A stretch of 64,000 nt of DNA from Mesostigma viride (GCA_009746045.1 RPFO01000165.1:3082505-3146504); one strand, 5' to 3'. Shown: positions 47,101 to 49,709, counted from the stretch's first letter. Notes: generated by a model from the sequence alone, not told the origin. Made by a program: numbers and translations.

Positions 47101-49677
47101 GGTCATGAGATTCCAGTCGTTGCAGCAGGCATGGCGGCATGCACAAACGATTGGGGCCTGGCCGGGAGGAACCCAGGGCACCAGGGCACCCGTTCTCGCG
47201 GCAGATGACAAGTTATTGGTCGTAAGAAGATTCAAGCCATTGTCGCAACATCTCCTTTTACCAGAACCGCCGCCCGCCAATATACTCGACTCCAGGGCCC
47301 ACCAGCAAGCTCGATATGCATGAGCTTGCGAGCCTCTGGCTTGGGCTCCCATTTTGCTGGTTTCGCTCTCAAGCCTCACTGTGACTTGTGACTCTCAAGC
47401 CTTGATTGTGGCTCTCAAACTTCGCGTGTGGCTGTCAAAGCTTGATTGCAGCTCTCAAGCTTTGGTTGTGGGACCTGGGTTGTCGGTGGGCGGCGGTGGT
47501 CACTGCAGGTGACCCGCCGTGTGAACTACTCGGCATCCCCTGCCACCACCAGCATAACCTCGATGTGCATCGCACCAAACGGCTTCTACATCGCCATCGG
47601 CACCGAAGGTGCGCCGCTTTGGCCTGGCCTGGCTGGCCGGCGGAGCTTGTTTGATAGGAGTAGCTTGCTGTCGATGATGCTAATAATCGAAGAATAATTG
47701 TATTAATTGTACTATAAAGAGAGACTTGGCATCGGAATTTACTATACTATTATAATTTATTGCTTAGAGTGTTTTATTTCGGCATGTAATGCAAAGTCGG
47801 CATTTTGTGCAAAAGGAACCTAGCGAGGGCCCCTCGGATAGGTCAAAATTGCCTGGATTGGAGCCAAGGGTTGCACTTCCTTGGCAAGCAGAGGTCTTAA
47901 TTTTTTATTTGATGTTCACGAGCGGTACCCGTGTGAGCCCGTGCGCTTTGCGGCCATAAGCGAATCAGGCACCCTTTGCGATGAGGTACCCCCACGGTCA
48001 GTTATCTGGGAGAATGCGAACTGAGAGTACAGTCACCAACGGGCCGGGCGTAGTTGGCCAACACATATGACTGGCTGTTTGTGGATGATATGGCTGTTTT
48101 GCGGGTGATTTTGTAGGGCTTGCAGATGCCTTTTGGGGCGGGTAGACTCCCTCGCCCAAAATATGGGTATGCTTGGAAGGTGGAAAGGGTACGAAGTATA
48201 GCCCCAGGGAACTTGTCTCTTTCTCTGCTTGCCTTGACAATGCCTGCCATTTGCTACATGGGACGTCATCTTATCTCAAACTAAATGGGTTCCTGCAATT
48301 TGCATGCCCGTTTCTTAGTTCACAAGCATTTTTTACTGTGTGCATTTAAACTGTTTCGCCAGTTATATGGCCTCCGCCCTCCGCCCTTCTTCGCACCTCA
48401 ACCCCTCTTTCCGTCCACCTCGCGCAGCGTGCCCGCTGGAATATGAGACAGGGCTGTCGTGGCTGACATGAGCGATGCAATACAATTGCCACCCTTGATA
48501 AGTCCCATTCGGATATTGTGTTTCCTTTTTTGGCACCACCGCAGACTGCTTGGTCCGCCTGATTGACTACGAGGATGCCACGTGGCAGGACTTCGAGGGC
48601 CACACGGGTCCGGTAAGATGACCGCCGCATATCATGGCCAATGCATTGCTTACCTTATCTTGATGAGACAGTGATATAGTCAGCTGGACGTTTGACTTTG
48701 TACTATTACCAGTATTCAATGTTGAGGTGTGCTAGGTTGCTGGCAGGGGGGATACGTGGGAGTTGACGAGCAAGCAAGCATGCAGATTTCCTTTTTGTGA
48801 ACTTGTGATCTTCGTACTAAGTGATGTGTGCTTTTATTGGATTGTCAGATGCCCCTGCTTTGAAAAGGGAGACCGTAAATAATGACGTGCTTGATTAGGA
48901 AAGGGCGTACGCCAAACCAAGATTGTGCTCGCAACCAAGTGGGCTGGTCTTTGCGTGAATATGATGCCCTGCCCACGCTCTCCTTGGTAGCCGCACAGTT
49001 GCTGTGCCCTGTTTGCACGCAATTATTTATTGGCCGCATATGGCTTGCGGCGTGCCTATTTTTACTGTTGAGGCACCGGTCTGGTATAAACAGGAATACC
49101 AAGGAGACAACCAGCGCAGGCCAGAATTCGGGAGAATTCGGACCATGGTAGCTCGAGCCTACCGTTATCTTGTCCGCATTTTCGAGTCGTTCAGGATGAT
49201 GAATATGAATGGAGATGGAAATGTGTAGCCTTGTGCATTGAAATTATGGCTGGCTTACATGTAGAGCGACTAGATGACCTAGACGATGGGGCCGGAAACA
49301 GCTTGCTTGATCAGGTCGTGTGTTTCGAGCCTAACTAGGAATACGATTAGATATTCTATCCATCAACACATCATGCCTCATGTTCCCATTAGAGTTCTTG
49401 TGCTGGTGCATCTGCCAAGCCTACACTGTGCCAGTTAGTTCATAGAGATCTTACTGTTTAGCTGCCCTTCAGAGGGAAAGCATTGGATTGTCATACTGTC
49501 TGACTTACTGATTCCCTGTTCTTTTGTTGTCTGCCTGCATGGGCGTCCACTTTGTCTTTATTGGTGGCATGTAATCAGGTCCGCTGCATGGCATTTGCTT
49601 CCACAAGTGGCCAGCTGATGACGTCATCCAACAGCGAGCTGTTTGCCTGGTCTCTTCCATTCGTTATGGCCCACTAG
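1242..49677 (+). CDS. POC16: POC16/WDR90-like centriolar CFA20-WD40 protein (33 exons, 5'-partial)
   Basis: The spliced gene gives about 2393 visible residues. Residues 1 to about 186 form a CFA20/DUF667 domain (GSIPAANYVQLPRR, QSLGLTGRFLYVQ, then TLPREM at its end). A low-complexity linker follows to about 467, then WD40 blades from about 470 to 1180 and from about 1700 to the stop. A long Ser/Gly/Pro-rich insert (about 1182-1700) separates the two WD40 blocks. CFA20 fused to many WD40 repeats is the known arrangement of WDR90/POC16, a microtubule-binding protein of the centriole core and inner scaffold; that role is family knowledge. All 33 exons join with matching phases and total 7182 nt, divisible by 3, ending in TAG. 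The extreme N-terminus of the CFA20 domain is missing, so at least one exon lies upstream. The gene covers more than 48 kb because its introns are packed with repeats and transposons. Confidence 0.93.
1473..2253 (+). other. POC16 intron: donor echoes and a GACCTTGTTGTTAATT repeat
   Basis: Two echoes of the preceding exon end, each with a GT donor, lie at about 1565-1615 and 1728-1755. About eight copies of a 16-17 bp word related to GACCTTGTTGTTAATT lie at 1938-2072. Confidence 0.65.
2254..2442 (+). CDS. POC16: POC16 exon b (CFA20 domain)
   Basis: Residues 78-140, phase 0 at both ends, acceptor CCCGCAG, donor ATGGAG before GTGAGG. It continues the CFA20 fold (NCIHLQYTKPTHKWVVIAFDL, ending RGLYTSDTAYSME). 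The next coding base is over 6 kb away because a retrotransposon fills the intron. Confidence 0.88.
2443..3024 (+). repeat. Donor echoes and a 36-bp minisatellite
   Basis: Echoes of the exon end ACAGCATGGAGGTGAG lie at about 2551-2573 and 2690-2710. A 36-bp unit (core TCCATGAAGAGCAAGC) is repeated about four times at 2745-2900. The retroelement begins at 3025. Confidence 0.7.
3025..3457 (+). repeat. Split direct repeat A1
   Basis: A 433-bp left terminal repeat matching 7930-8362 except at 3215. It contains an 18-bp palindrome (TGGCCAAAGCTTTGGCCA) near 3145 and a stem-loop around CCGGCAGC...GCTGCCGG near 3292-3318. The gag-like ATG follows 88 bases after it. Confidence 0.95.
3545..4591 (+). 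CDS. Gag-like ORF of the retrotransposon
   Basis: 348 codons from ATG 3545. The N-terminal part is basic (MPKGRKATGGQAARG), the middle helical (KKKQLATLLAKCISPAEAVG) and acidic (DDEEDEEGEVAAEKF), and it contains GMGIRSWVMTVKPGNWRN. By position it is the gag-like ORF1 of a DIRS-order element; no zinc knuckle is visible. After an eight-G run (4460-4467) the frame becomes composition-poor, while the -1 frame gives a better helical C-terminus (PLGEEAALSATPAVKAALQ) ending at 4599. Either one G has been lost or the run is a slippery site. Confidence 0.8.
   Translation: MPKGRKATGGQAARGEDGTPTPRAAAASHAPVAFSAKKKQLATLLAKCISPAEAVGAVEQVFGAEDWVTDASSWSSSQLKSVVQLLADHVDVGDVLDARDPNGTLVAKLLAVADLAADEEEDQALPPTTPAQRKMAKPKGAAKVSAGGGAVGKEMRARLATFVGAPPETENQDDEEDEEGEVAAEKFMQGLKAALGGMEGAGSHFKASKGVALPSRAKSVKYRVSERVLPGVLEDASDNGMGIRSWVMTVKPGNWRNMENRKIVMNIALAMDTLLKELGSAAGELVGMEYLMRVVAALLQVEGQGGGGGRWPATSCHWGRRLHCQPPRLSRQLSKLPSSWTSSARLNK
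4467..7721 (+). CDS. RT-RNase H-tyrosine recombinase polyprotein
   Basis: 1084 codons, open throughout, in the +1 frame relative to gag and overlapping it by 125 nt; the true start is uncertain and the first ~150 residues may not be translated as such. Reverse transcriptase: GELRFIVNRKLGNLL, motif A Asp302 in AKSDLVSYYY, and motif C ITIDDLV (Asp428/429). RNase H: VVASDASTYGQGVVYA near 588, then NEKEVRAAVKGV, LVDSTAALGCL and a C-terminal SALQPADGVSRG. A 2A-like GIHPNPGP lies at 768-775. Tyrosine recombinase: Arg918 in RISEALNL, His1013 and Arg1016 in HGLRHGG, GRW near 1035, and Tyr1048. All catalytic motifs appear intact, so the element may be active. Confidence 0.92.
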   Translation: MEGGQPPPAIGGGGCTVSHPGCQGSSPNCHPLGQAQQGSTSREIESQRDRSLFPLPYPLRPAYTAWGRVRSARRRQRATRRHREYTLQCKVVRWLNWLWGGGQDPPPNPRGACSKGREEALARVKRHCTWHSRRVGGVATGQEQEGADAIYGKQNKYEQLRADAVSLPKAEVAGKARLLDLLAMRPSWREIYASEENCIKPAVVASAKYWNVPKPSRGCSMAEWGKLMSRAAGVGMVAFRERRPKWVDGCFGVAKGVGELRFIVNRKLGNLLWVDPPKILLPHLGILVEVYIKGWCYCAKSDLVSYYYSIEVPEWWWDYQGLPSVWSTSVGLAGPRRKVWPVLKVLAMGHSHAVALGEAIHEMVLYMTGALDPRRQVNYLSSAGELTLVRDECGQPLRLAIEYKEERAGELQIDLENPPAPMLSITIDDLVASNGRTCEAVNQLITRAIEEGYLPNNLVPSKEKTKMASLEGDELEALGVVHRRNGVLEPTVKQLNLVIAHTQAILTRGRATAEGLAAVLGRWLWLQMLSRSCLSIWQQCFKFISLQGWGQRSWVLWAGVREELECALALAPMLRVDRSAPLAREVVASDASTYGQGVVYATMEPGDVTELARAREVRGYPTLLIPSEVAYAGPRPLSARAQQAITSQQWRVGVRSRWRDPGMHINEKEVRAAVKGVERSARSLANRGKRVVRLVDSTAALGCLAKGRSSSHKLNKQCRRLCALTLATGSRSQWVWTPSALQPADGVSRGQSMATFLAGWVRDLTAEGIHPNPGPPAPVSYLPLLEGKVKPATLLAYRRGLDSLLTWWEAGGRADGSSSRADTLEETFCAYVAWAHFRGYSRQVCVNALMGLQLYYPGMVKRWDLARGVLAGWKTLVPPRAPPPIPWEAAFALASTMVMQGQRLAGLLVVIVFRHYLRISEALNLRVGHVRLQPDVRLGPAQRGALLLRSTKTSKGKTQSVVVEDVMSETILRHCIAGKHAWEAVFPFTYPQFRRIWQAASQALGVAQIFTIHGLRHGGATHDFLAGRSMGDIQGRGRWLSSSTVAHYVGLHRSLEVQLPEVILRAMAACPPRAWRAILKLPST
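6768..6791 (+). other. 2A-like peptide motif between RNase H and recombinase
   Basis: Encodes GIHPNPGP. The NPGP core with an upstream helix-prone segment (LAGWVRDLTAE) resembles the ribosome-skipping 2A sequences known at the start of LINE ORF2 proteins (for example the HPNPGP variants). It falls exactly in the linker between RT/RNase H and the recombinase. The usual Asp before I/V-x-x-N is Gly here, so activity is uncertain. Confidence 0.5.
7794..7931 (+). repeat. Split direct repeat B1
   Basis: 138 bp, identical by eye to B2 (8388-8525). Holds TTTTAATAAAGAGTC, a possible polyadenylation region, and abuts A2. Confidence 0.93.
7930..8362 (+). repeat. Split direct repeat A2
   Basis: Second copy of the 433-bp A repeat; it starts where B1 ends, so B1-A2 reproduces the junction expected of a circular intermediate. 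Confidence 0.95.
8388..8525 (+). repeat. Split direct repeat B2
   Basis: Right end of the element. A 25-bp linker starting with about 15 Cs separates it from A2. POC16 exon c follows after 92 bases. Confidence 0.93.
8618..8756 (+). CDS. POC16: POC16 exon c (end of CFA20 domain)
   Basis: Residues 141-186, starting phase 0 and ending phase 1. The acceptor is CCAAACAG and the donor CTGTCAG before GTGCGG. It starts TLPREM, the usual closing motif of CFA20 domains, then runs into a proline-rich tail. It lies only 92 bases after the end of the intronic retroelement. Confidence 0.82.
8757..9195 (+). other. POC16 intron, no feature recognised
   Basis: Mixed-composition intron between exon c and the fold-back element. 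A motif like GATACTTGA recurs at 8830-8935; nothing else stands out. Confidence 0.5.
9196..10220. mobile_element. Long-TIR fold-back DNA element
   Basis: The left arm (about 9196-9445) is an inverted, slightly diverged copy of the right arm (about 9965-10220); the tips read GGTATC(G/A)GG-TGCTGAGT and share AAGCTTGGTGGGGACGCC. The ~500-bp middle has no convincing gene. Long arms with no coding capacity suggest a non-autonomous DNA transposon (Mutator-like or fold-back). No target duplication was seen. Confidence 0.82.
10290..10560 (+). repeat. (CA)n/(CT)n/(GT)n compound microsatellite
   Basis: About 270 bp of CA, CT, GT and TGTC dinucleotide and tetranucleotide runs ending at the polypyrimidine tract of exon d. 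Long open frames here are repeat artefacts. Confidence 0.95.
10586..11433 (+). CDS. POC16: POC16 exon d (low-complexity linker)
   Basis: Residues 187-469, rich in Ser, Gly, Ala, Arg and Pro; it opens SLTDRQGPGPLSSDEEGQ. The acceptor is a tandem CAGCAG (NAGNAG), so isoforms with or without one residue are possible. The exon ends DPILELQR with donor GTATGT; the next exon continues VVGF, joining the linker to the first WD40 blade. The exon end is repeated twice more downstream with a 107-bp period. Confidence 0.85.
11410..11650 (+). repeat. 107-bp repeat spanning the exon d donor
   Basis: GATCCCATCCT(G/T)GAGCTGCAGCG begins at 11410, 11517 and 11624, a constant 107-bp period. The first copy is the real exon end and donor; the next two carry the same exon tail and a GTATGT donor (the third reads GGGTATGT). 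Confidence 0.9.
11651..12308 (+). other. POC16 intron, TTGGCC(T/C)-type pyrimidine-rich repeats
   Basis: A (TTA)n patch at 11698-11725, then 11930-12240 holds about eleven ~30-bp degenerate units built on CTCTTTGGCCTTATC/TGCCC words. No exon seen. Confidence 0.65.
12309..12503 (+). CDS. POC16: POC16 exon e (first WD40 blade)
   Basis: Residues 470-534, phase 0/0, acceptor GCCCCCAG, donor GCGCAG before GTGAGG. Contains GEQRVLLGHSARVCAMAF, a typical WD40 GH-containing strand. Two downstream echoes of the donor region follow in the intron. Confidence 0.9.
12504..13272 (+). other. POC16 intron with two donor echoes
   Basis: GATCCTGGCGAC...GTGAGGG recurs at about 12560-12592 and 12636-12665, copying the end of the preceding exon with its GT. 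The rest is unremarkable. Confidence 0.65.
13273..13471 (+). CDS. POC16: POC16 exon f (WD40)
   Basis: Residues 535-600, phase 0 then 1, acceptor AACCGCAG, donor GGGAG before GTATGC. Contains GLVRVWDMATTKCLAILKGH followed by a serine-protein-like DVSPDN turn, a standard WD blade. Confidence 0.9.
13690..14300 (+). repeat. 151-bp tandem repeat, four copies
   Basis: Units start GTAAGGTGGCT at 13700, 13851 and 14002 and GTAAGGTGACT at 14154. Each contains GTGCCACGTGCTGCGTTGCT and ends CCCTCTCAGTACCCAAAC just before the next GTAAGG. The same unit appears in another POC16 intron at 30365-30640. Confidence 0.93.
14596..14743 (+). CDS. POC16: POC16 exon g (WD40)
   Basis: Residues 601-650, phase 1 then 2, acceptor GTGCCCAG, donor CATCAG before GTGAGG. 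Encodes VVRFSPFEEDHLMTCGCDSI, joined in frame to RVYRLKGDKL of the next exon. Confidence 0.87.
14950..15341 (+). CDS. POC16: POC16 exon h (WD40)
   Basis: Residues 650-780, phase 2 then 1, acceptor CTGCCAG, donor GATG before GTGGGT. Contains FTDMAFEAGFGALTAEDKHV and GSDDNFLRVWPIDFSDF, two WD blades. Confidence 0.92.
15342..16977 (+). other. POC16 intron with 15-bp minisatellite and telomere-like patch
   Basis: 15,614-15,890 is a ~15-bp array (TATCTCTACTATGGG) of about 18 units that is open in several frames only because 15 is divisible by 3. TTTAGGGTTTAGGGTTAGGG lies at 16441-16462. Pyrimidine-rich sequence fills the 3' part. Confidence 0.75.
15614..15890 (+). repeat. 15-bp minisatellite
   Basis: About 18 units of GGTATCTCTACTATG with TGTAGCT variants. 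Confidence 0.95.
16978..17108 (+). CDS. POC16: POC16 exon i (WD40)
   Basis: Residues 781-824, phase 1 then 0, acceptor CCCCCCAG, donor GATTCG before GTGAGG. Contains PVTSVSLSPDGMCIVLGTEN and ends LMRSHTDS. Confidence 0.9.
17345..17775 (+). repeat. 18-bp CT-rich minisatellite
   Basis: About 24 degenerate units of CTTCTTGATTACCCTCTC within the intron 17109-18238. Confidence 0.93.
18239..18483 (+). CDS. POC16: POC16 exon j (WD40)
   Basis: Residues 825-905, phase 0 then 2, acceptor CTCCCCAG, donor CACCG before GTGAGG. Contains FATVSADGTIRVWDGDLPEQ, a full blade ending in the WD signature. Confidence 0.92.
18484..19300 (+). other. POC16 intron with GCATGTGTTCCTCGCATGC repeats
   Basis: About four degenerate ~60-bp units carrying GTGTTCCT(C/T)GCATGCTT lie at 19028-19215. 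(TA)n precedes the acceptor at 19260-19284. Confidence 0.65.
19301..19505 (+). CDS. POC16: POC16 exon k (WD40)
   Basis: Residues 906-974, phase 2 then 0, acceptor CATCACAG, donor GCCACG before GTGGGT. Contains GPVVALAYTADGRLLISAGA and a second blade with ALSPDGQLLATLG. Its last bases are echoed near 19620. Confidence 0.92.
19506..20290 (+). other. POC16 intron with a donor echo
   Basis: GTGGGACCCAACGCCGCCAT at 19621 echoes the preceding exon end GGGACCCGACGCCGCCAC (19489-19504), and the flanking AT-rich sequence after the donor is copied with it. A (GAT)n run lies at 19710-19724. Confidence 0.65.
20291..20428 (+). CDS. POC16: POC16 exon l (WD40)
   Basis: Residues 975-1020, phase 0/0, acceptor ATCATCAG, donor CCGAG before GTGGGC. 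Encodes VLIFNTLDLSQRLSFPI and LKFSPDSSE. Confidence 0.82.
20429..21231 (+). other. POC16 intron, repeated CCCATCCCTGCCTTG blocks
   Basis: Three degenerate ~115-bp blocks carrying CCCATCCCTGCCTTG(C/G) and TACTGTTATGAGT occur at 20880-21180. No exon recognised. Confidence 0.55.
21232..23458 (+). mobile_element. Non-autonomous split-direct-repeat retroelement
   Basis: Layout A1 (21232-21515), internal, B1 (22760-22951), A2 (22949-23239), short linker, B2 (23267-23458). This is the same A1-B1A2-B2 plan as the element at 3025-8525 but with unrelated sequence. The internal 1.2 kb has no RT, RNase H or recombinase. A1 and A2 differ at about eight sites, including a small indel, so this copy is older. 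It probably depends on enzymes of another tyrosine-recombinase element. Confidence 0.87.
22203..22279. repeat. 22-bp perfect hairpin inside the retroelement
   Basis: CCCCTCGCGGGGGCGCTGGA and two more bases (22203-22224) pair perfectly with 22258-22279. The loop contains a further near-perfect inner stem (GCAAGGCGG with CCGCTTTGC), giving a long GC-rich structure. Its role is unknown; it could be a processing or packaging signal. Confidence 0.85.
23553..23729 (+). CDS. POC16: POC16 exon m (WD40)
   Basis: Residues 1021-1079, phase 0/0, acceptor CTGTGCAG, donor CGCCTG before GTGCGT. Contains LLSLDVTGDSRYIVTGGSDR, completed by VRVWEYALK of the next exon. A split-direct-repeat retroelement ends 94 bases upstream. 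Confidence 0.9.
23730..24754 (+). other. POC16 intron with 29-33 bp minisatellite and acceptor echo
   Basis: 24,313-24,615 holds about nine units of TATAAGATGAATTGGAACCC. At 24626-24670 a degraded copy of the exon n acceptor and first 24 coding bases precedes the true one by about 114 bp; it soon meets TGA. Confidence 0.8.
24755..24968 (+). CDS. POC16: POC16 exon n (WD40)
   Basis: Residues 1080-1150, phase 0 then 1, acceptor CGCACAG, donor CTGCGAG before GTACCC. Contains GHAGAVTGMALSPDGTRLIT and SILLWHFKG. Both edges have degraded copies in the flanking introns. Confidence 0.92.
24969..26266 (+). other. POC16 intron with donor echo and 26-29 bp repeats
   Basis: GAGAAGGGCGAGCTGCTGCG at 25060-25079 echoes the exon end GAGAAGGACGAGCTGCTGCG, including the GAGGT donor. 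GTTCCTAAAGTAGGGATAT units recur about six times at 25580-25725. Confidence 0.75.
26267..26358 (+). CDS. POC16: POC16 exon o (linker)
   Basis: Residues 1151-1181, phase 1 then 0, acceptor CTACACAG, donor CTCAAG before GTACGG. Acidic and low-complexity (VEEVDLDVRRFSLDQASG). Supported by phase and splice sites rather than a family motif. Confidence 0.68.
26359..27325 (+). repeat. 57-bp minisatellite
   Basis: About 16 units of 57 bp (core CCAAGGTTCCATGGGTTGGG...GTGAGAGGA) start right after the exon o donor. As 57 is divisible by 3, a 377-codon minus-strand frame with 19-residue repeats stays open; it is not a gene. Confidence 0.95.
27326..27921 (+). other. POC16 intron, nothing recognised
   Basis: No repeat family or exon was identified in this stretch. 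Confidence 0.45.
27922..28035 (+). CDS. POC16: POC16 exon p (linker)
   Basis: Residues 1182-1219, phase 0/0, acceptor TCTGCCAG, donor CGACAG before GTGAGG. Polar linker (VDGHSNGDASHMSDAGDG, ending TEKTQRQ). No motif recognised. Confidence 0.62.
28036..29590 (+). other. POC16 intron with TTGACGGG words and (AAT)n runs
   Basis: TTGACGGGA/GGG words recur about nine times at 28500-28735. (AAT)n runs lie at 28075-28105 and 29068-29101. C-rich sequence at 29430-29580 precedes exon q. Confidence 0.6.
29591..29821 (+). CDS. POC16: POC16 exon q (linker with short coiled coil)
   Basis: Residues 1220-1296, phase 0/0. Starts MDAERREKEAARILRVEEAL, a likely helical segment, then Ser/Pro-rich sequence; donor CCCAAG before GTGGGC. 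The chosen acceptor CTGGAAG is weak, so the 5' edge is uncertain. Confidence 0.62.
29822..30240 (+). repeat. POC16 intron with 19-bp repeats
   Basis: Five to six degenerate units of GACCATGTCATTA lie at 30050-30130. A strong pyrimidine tract precedes exon r. Confidence 0.65.
30241..30337 (+). CDS. POC16: POC16 exon r (linker)
   Basis: Residues 1297-1328, phase 0 then 1, strong acceptor CTTCGCCAG, donor AGGGAG before GTGAGC. Encodes VASEPPADALRESPKNTHAY and more linker. Confidence 0.68.
30338..31169 (+). repeat. POC16 intron with 1.9 copies of the 151-bp repeat
   Basis: 30,365-30,640 matches the 151-bp family of 13690-14300 (GCCACGTGCTGCGT, CCCTCTCAGTACCCAAAA, GTAAGGTGGCTGGATTCCAC). GTTTAGGG-like words follow at 30769-30815. 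Confidence 0.85.
31170..31935 (+). CDS. POC16: POC16 exon s (long low-complexity insert)
   Basis: Residues 1329-1584, phase 1 then 2, acceptor GCCCCCAG, donor CCAAA before GTGAGT. Ser/Gly/Pro-rich with one acidic patch (EFEDDELGEADEEEVV). Continuous, high-GC open frame in register with its neighbours; probably disordered. Confidence 0.82.
32301..32685 (+). repeat. (GGGGT)n/(GGGGC)n array, G-rich on the POC16 sense strand
   Basis: About 385 bp of pentamers: GGGGT at both ends and GGGGC in the middle, within the intron 31936-32936. It is likely to form G-quadruplexes or R-loops. All long frames here are artefacts. Confidence 0.95.
32937..33290 (+). CDS. POC16: POC16 exon t (insert)
   Basis: Residues 1584-1702, phase 2/2, acceptor CAAACAG, donor GCAAG before GTCGGT. 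Ala/Gly/Thr-rich, then HQFHRLPLAPDDEMPLMHW. Follows directly after the (GGGGC)n intron. Confidence 0.78.
33291..34136 (+). other. POC16 intron with a 38-bp triple repeat
   Basis: CATGTTCCTGTCTATTTGAG plus ATGCCTTG(C/T)CTC is repeated three times at 33837-33962. Nothing else recognised. Confidence 0.6.
34137..35690 (+). repeat. 88-bp minisatellite, about 17 copies
   Basis: A near-perfect 88-bp unit (core CATCATGGTTCAAGGCTCATG). 88 is not a multiple of 3, yet the unit has no stop in any plus frame, so frames of 540-650 codons run through it; these are artefacts inside an intron. Confidence 0.97.
35792..35918 (+). CDS. POC16: POC16 exon u (start of second WD40 block)
   Basis: Residues 1703-1744, phase 2 then 0, acceptor CCCTGCAG, donor AGCATG before GTAAGC. 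Encodes LSAIIGCNGRAHQSALWVP and GFFAFCSASM, resembling the conserved WDR90 blade entry. Its donor sequence is the seed of the 41-bp array that follows. Confidence 0.88.
35911..37135 (+). repeat. 41-bp minisatellite carrying 5' and 3' splice sites
   Basis: About 29 units of 41 bp. Each has GTAAGC at its start, ACCTTGCAG 24 bp later and then a 17-bp block CATGGCTAGCCAGCATG before the next GTAAGC. The first donor is the true donor of exon u. Reading through any unit from exon u meets an in-frame TAG. Confidence 0.95.
37653..37764 (+). CDS. POC16: POC16 exon v (WD40)
   Basis: Residues 1745-1781, phase 0 then 1, acceptor GCCCCCCAG, donor ATCCG before GTGAGG. Encodes VVVEDLKTREQHFLQRHQRE and ALSHDGDLLASASG, characteristic of WDR90. 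Confidence 0.92.
37765..38662 (+). other. POC16 intron with donor echoes
   Basis: Degraded copies of GGCGTCCGCATCCGGTGAGG lie at about 37881-37899, 37986-38009, 38070-38095 and 38188-38206. A pyrimidine-rich stretch (38480-38660) precedes exon w. Confidence 0.7.
38663..38979 (+). CDS. POC16: POC16 exon w (WD40)
   Basis: Residues 1782-1887, phase 1 then 0, acceptor CCCCTCAG, donor GGGCAG before GTGGGT. Contains LICVWEVASRHLAAEL, AFSPCGRWLASVS and the next blade's NRLAVWVIGG. Confidence 0.93.
38980..39576 (+). other. POC16 intron with donor echo and two acceptor echoes
   Basis: 39,060-39,115 copies the end of exon w, including GGGGCAGGTGGGT. TCACCATGTGGA copies of the exon x start lie at 39391 and 39485, before the true copy at 39584. 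Confidence 0.78.
39577..39705 (+). CDS. POC16: POC16 exon x (WD40)
   Basis: Residues 1888-1930, phase 0/0, acceptor ATCTCCAG, donor AGCACG before GTATGA. Starts DSVTMWTMDARGEKL. Two degraded copies of its acceptor edge lie just upstream. Confidence 0.87.
39706..40154 (+). other. POC16 intron, nothing recognised
   Basis: Unremarkable, ending in an 18-C run and the acceptor of exon y. Confidence 0.45.
40155..40445 (+). CDS. POC16: POC16 exon y (WD40)
   Basis: Residues 1931-2027, phase 0/0, acceptor TTCCCCAG, donor GACGG(G) before GTAGGC. Contains AADIAGDVWQLPLFG, EVACLCVRGSRLILGGEATG and RVWESQ. Confidence 0.92.
40446..41761 (+). repeat. POC16 intron with three donor echoes and four acceptor echoes
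   Basis: Echoes of the exon y end (TCGATGATCTTTGACAGCCA) occur at about 40546-40580, 40791-40835 and 40965-41000. Echoes of the exon z start (GATCGCGAGCACGAGCGCGG) occur at about 41341-41378, 41433-41458, 41552-41590 and 41640-41678. Confidence 0.85.
41762..42000 (+). CDS. POC16: POC16 exon z (WD40)
   Basis: Residues 2028-2107, phase 0 then 2, acceptor CCTCACAG, donor CAGGG before GTGCGT. Contains GTIWYINVEEHTVVPVISGH, a Ser/Ala insertion, then ATAADDGTVRLWNTQG. Four echoes of its acceptor edge precede it. Confidence 0.93.
42001..42590 (+). other. POC16 intron with two acceptor echoes
   Basis: GGCTGGAGA...CATCCAGTTTGAGCT at about 42268-42300 and ACTGGAAAAGCATGTTTA at 42408-42425 copy the start of exon aa (GGCTGGAGAAGCATGTCCAG at 42590). 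Confidence 0.75.
42591..42732 (+). CDS. POC16: POC16 exon aa (WD40)
   Basis: Residues 2107-2154, phase 2 then 0, acceptor CCCTCCAG, donor CAGCAGG before GTGACT. Contains EKHVQFELSGVASTVAAFDP and ADGSLRFFGL. Confidence 0.9.
42733..43964 (+). other. POC16 intron, pyrimidine-rich
   Basis: CT-rich from about 43380 to the acceptor, with short C runs. No exon seen. Confidence 0.5.
43965..44150 (+). CDS. POC16: POC16 exon ab (WD40)
   Basis: Residues 2155-2216, phase 0/0, acceptor CCCCCCAG, donor CTCTCG before GTACCT. Contains HSADVIAVLHLPGTPQLLTA and SSDGHVVVTDM. Two echoes of its donor edge follow. Confidence 0.9.
44151..45012 (+). other. POC16 intron with two donor echoes
   Basis: GACCAGCGGCTCAACGCCGT at 44231-44250 and CACCAGCGGCACCGTGCCAT at 44366-44385, each followed by GTCGCTATCGG, copy the end of exon ab. 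Confidence 0.75.
45013..45163 (+). CDS. POC16: POC16 exon ac (WD40)
   Basis: Residues 2217-2266, phase 0 then 1, acceptor CCCATCAG, donor GCAGCAG before GTGAGC. Contains DPFLGLAVWCDRLQVFRCPW. Confidence 0.88.
45164..46363 (+). other. POC16 intron with short repeats
   Basis: About seven ~14-bp units of TGTGGC(A/G)TAGGGT lie at 45718-45810. A GGTTGT/GTGTGT patch sits near the acceptor. GAGGCAGC(A/G)TG words recur at 45190-45590. Confidence 0.55.
46364..46479 (+). CDS. POC16: POC16 exon ad (WD40)
   Basis: Residues 2267-2305, phase 1 then 0, acceptor CACCGCAG, donor CACCAG before GTAATA. Contains FSPTEPSVVLFTSAATKQQ and LLFYDFRQHQ. Confidence 0.88.
46480..47508 (+). other. POC16 intron with donor echoes and 24-bp repeats
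   Basis: ATACCGCCAGCACCAGGGGT at 46636 and TTTTGCCAGCACCAT at 46718 echo the end of exon ad. About four units of GTGGCTCTCAAGCTTTG-like sequence lie at 47390-47470. Confidence 0.65.
47509..47608 (+). CDS. POC16: POC16 exon ae (WD40)
   Basis: Residues 2306-2338, phase 0 then 1, acceptor TCACTGCAG, donor ACCGAAG before GTGCGC. Contains TSMCIAPNGFYIAIGTEG. Confidence 0.86.
47609..49578 (+). other. Last two POC16 introns, nothing recognised
   Basis: Apart from exon af (48545-48612), 47609-49578 shows no recognised repeat or gene. Confidence 0.45.
48545..48612 (+). CDS. POC16: POC16 exon af (WD40)
   Basis: Residues 2339-2361, phase 1 then 0, acceptor CACCGCAG, donor GGTCCG before GTAAGA. Encodes DCLVRLIDYEDATWQDFEGH. 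Confidence 0.88.
49579..49677 (+). CDS. POC16: POC16 last exon
   Basis: Residues 2362-2393 then TAG, phase 0, acceptor GTAATCAG. Encodes VRCMAFASTSGQLMTSSNSE and LFAWSLPFVMAH. The 3' UTR is cut 28 bases later by the TTAA target of a 9.3-kb inserted element. Confidence 0.9.
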   Translation, partial: VRCMAFASTSGQLMTSSNSELFAWSLPFVMAH

Positions 49678-49709
49678 TGTGCCGATCTGGATTTATAACA
49701 TGTATTTAA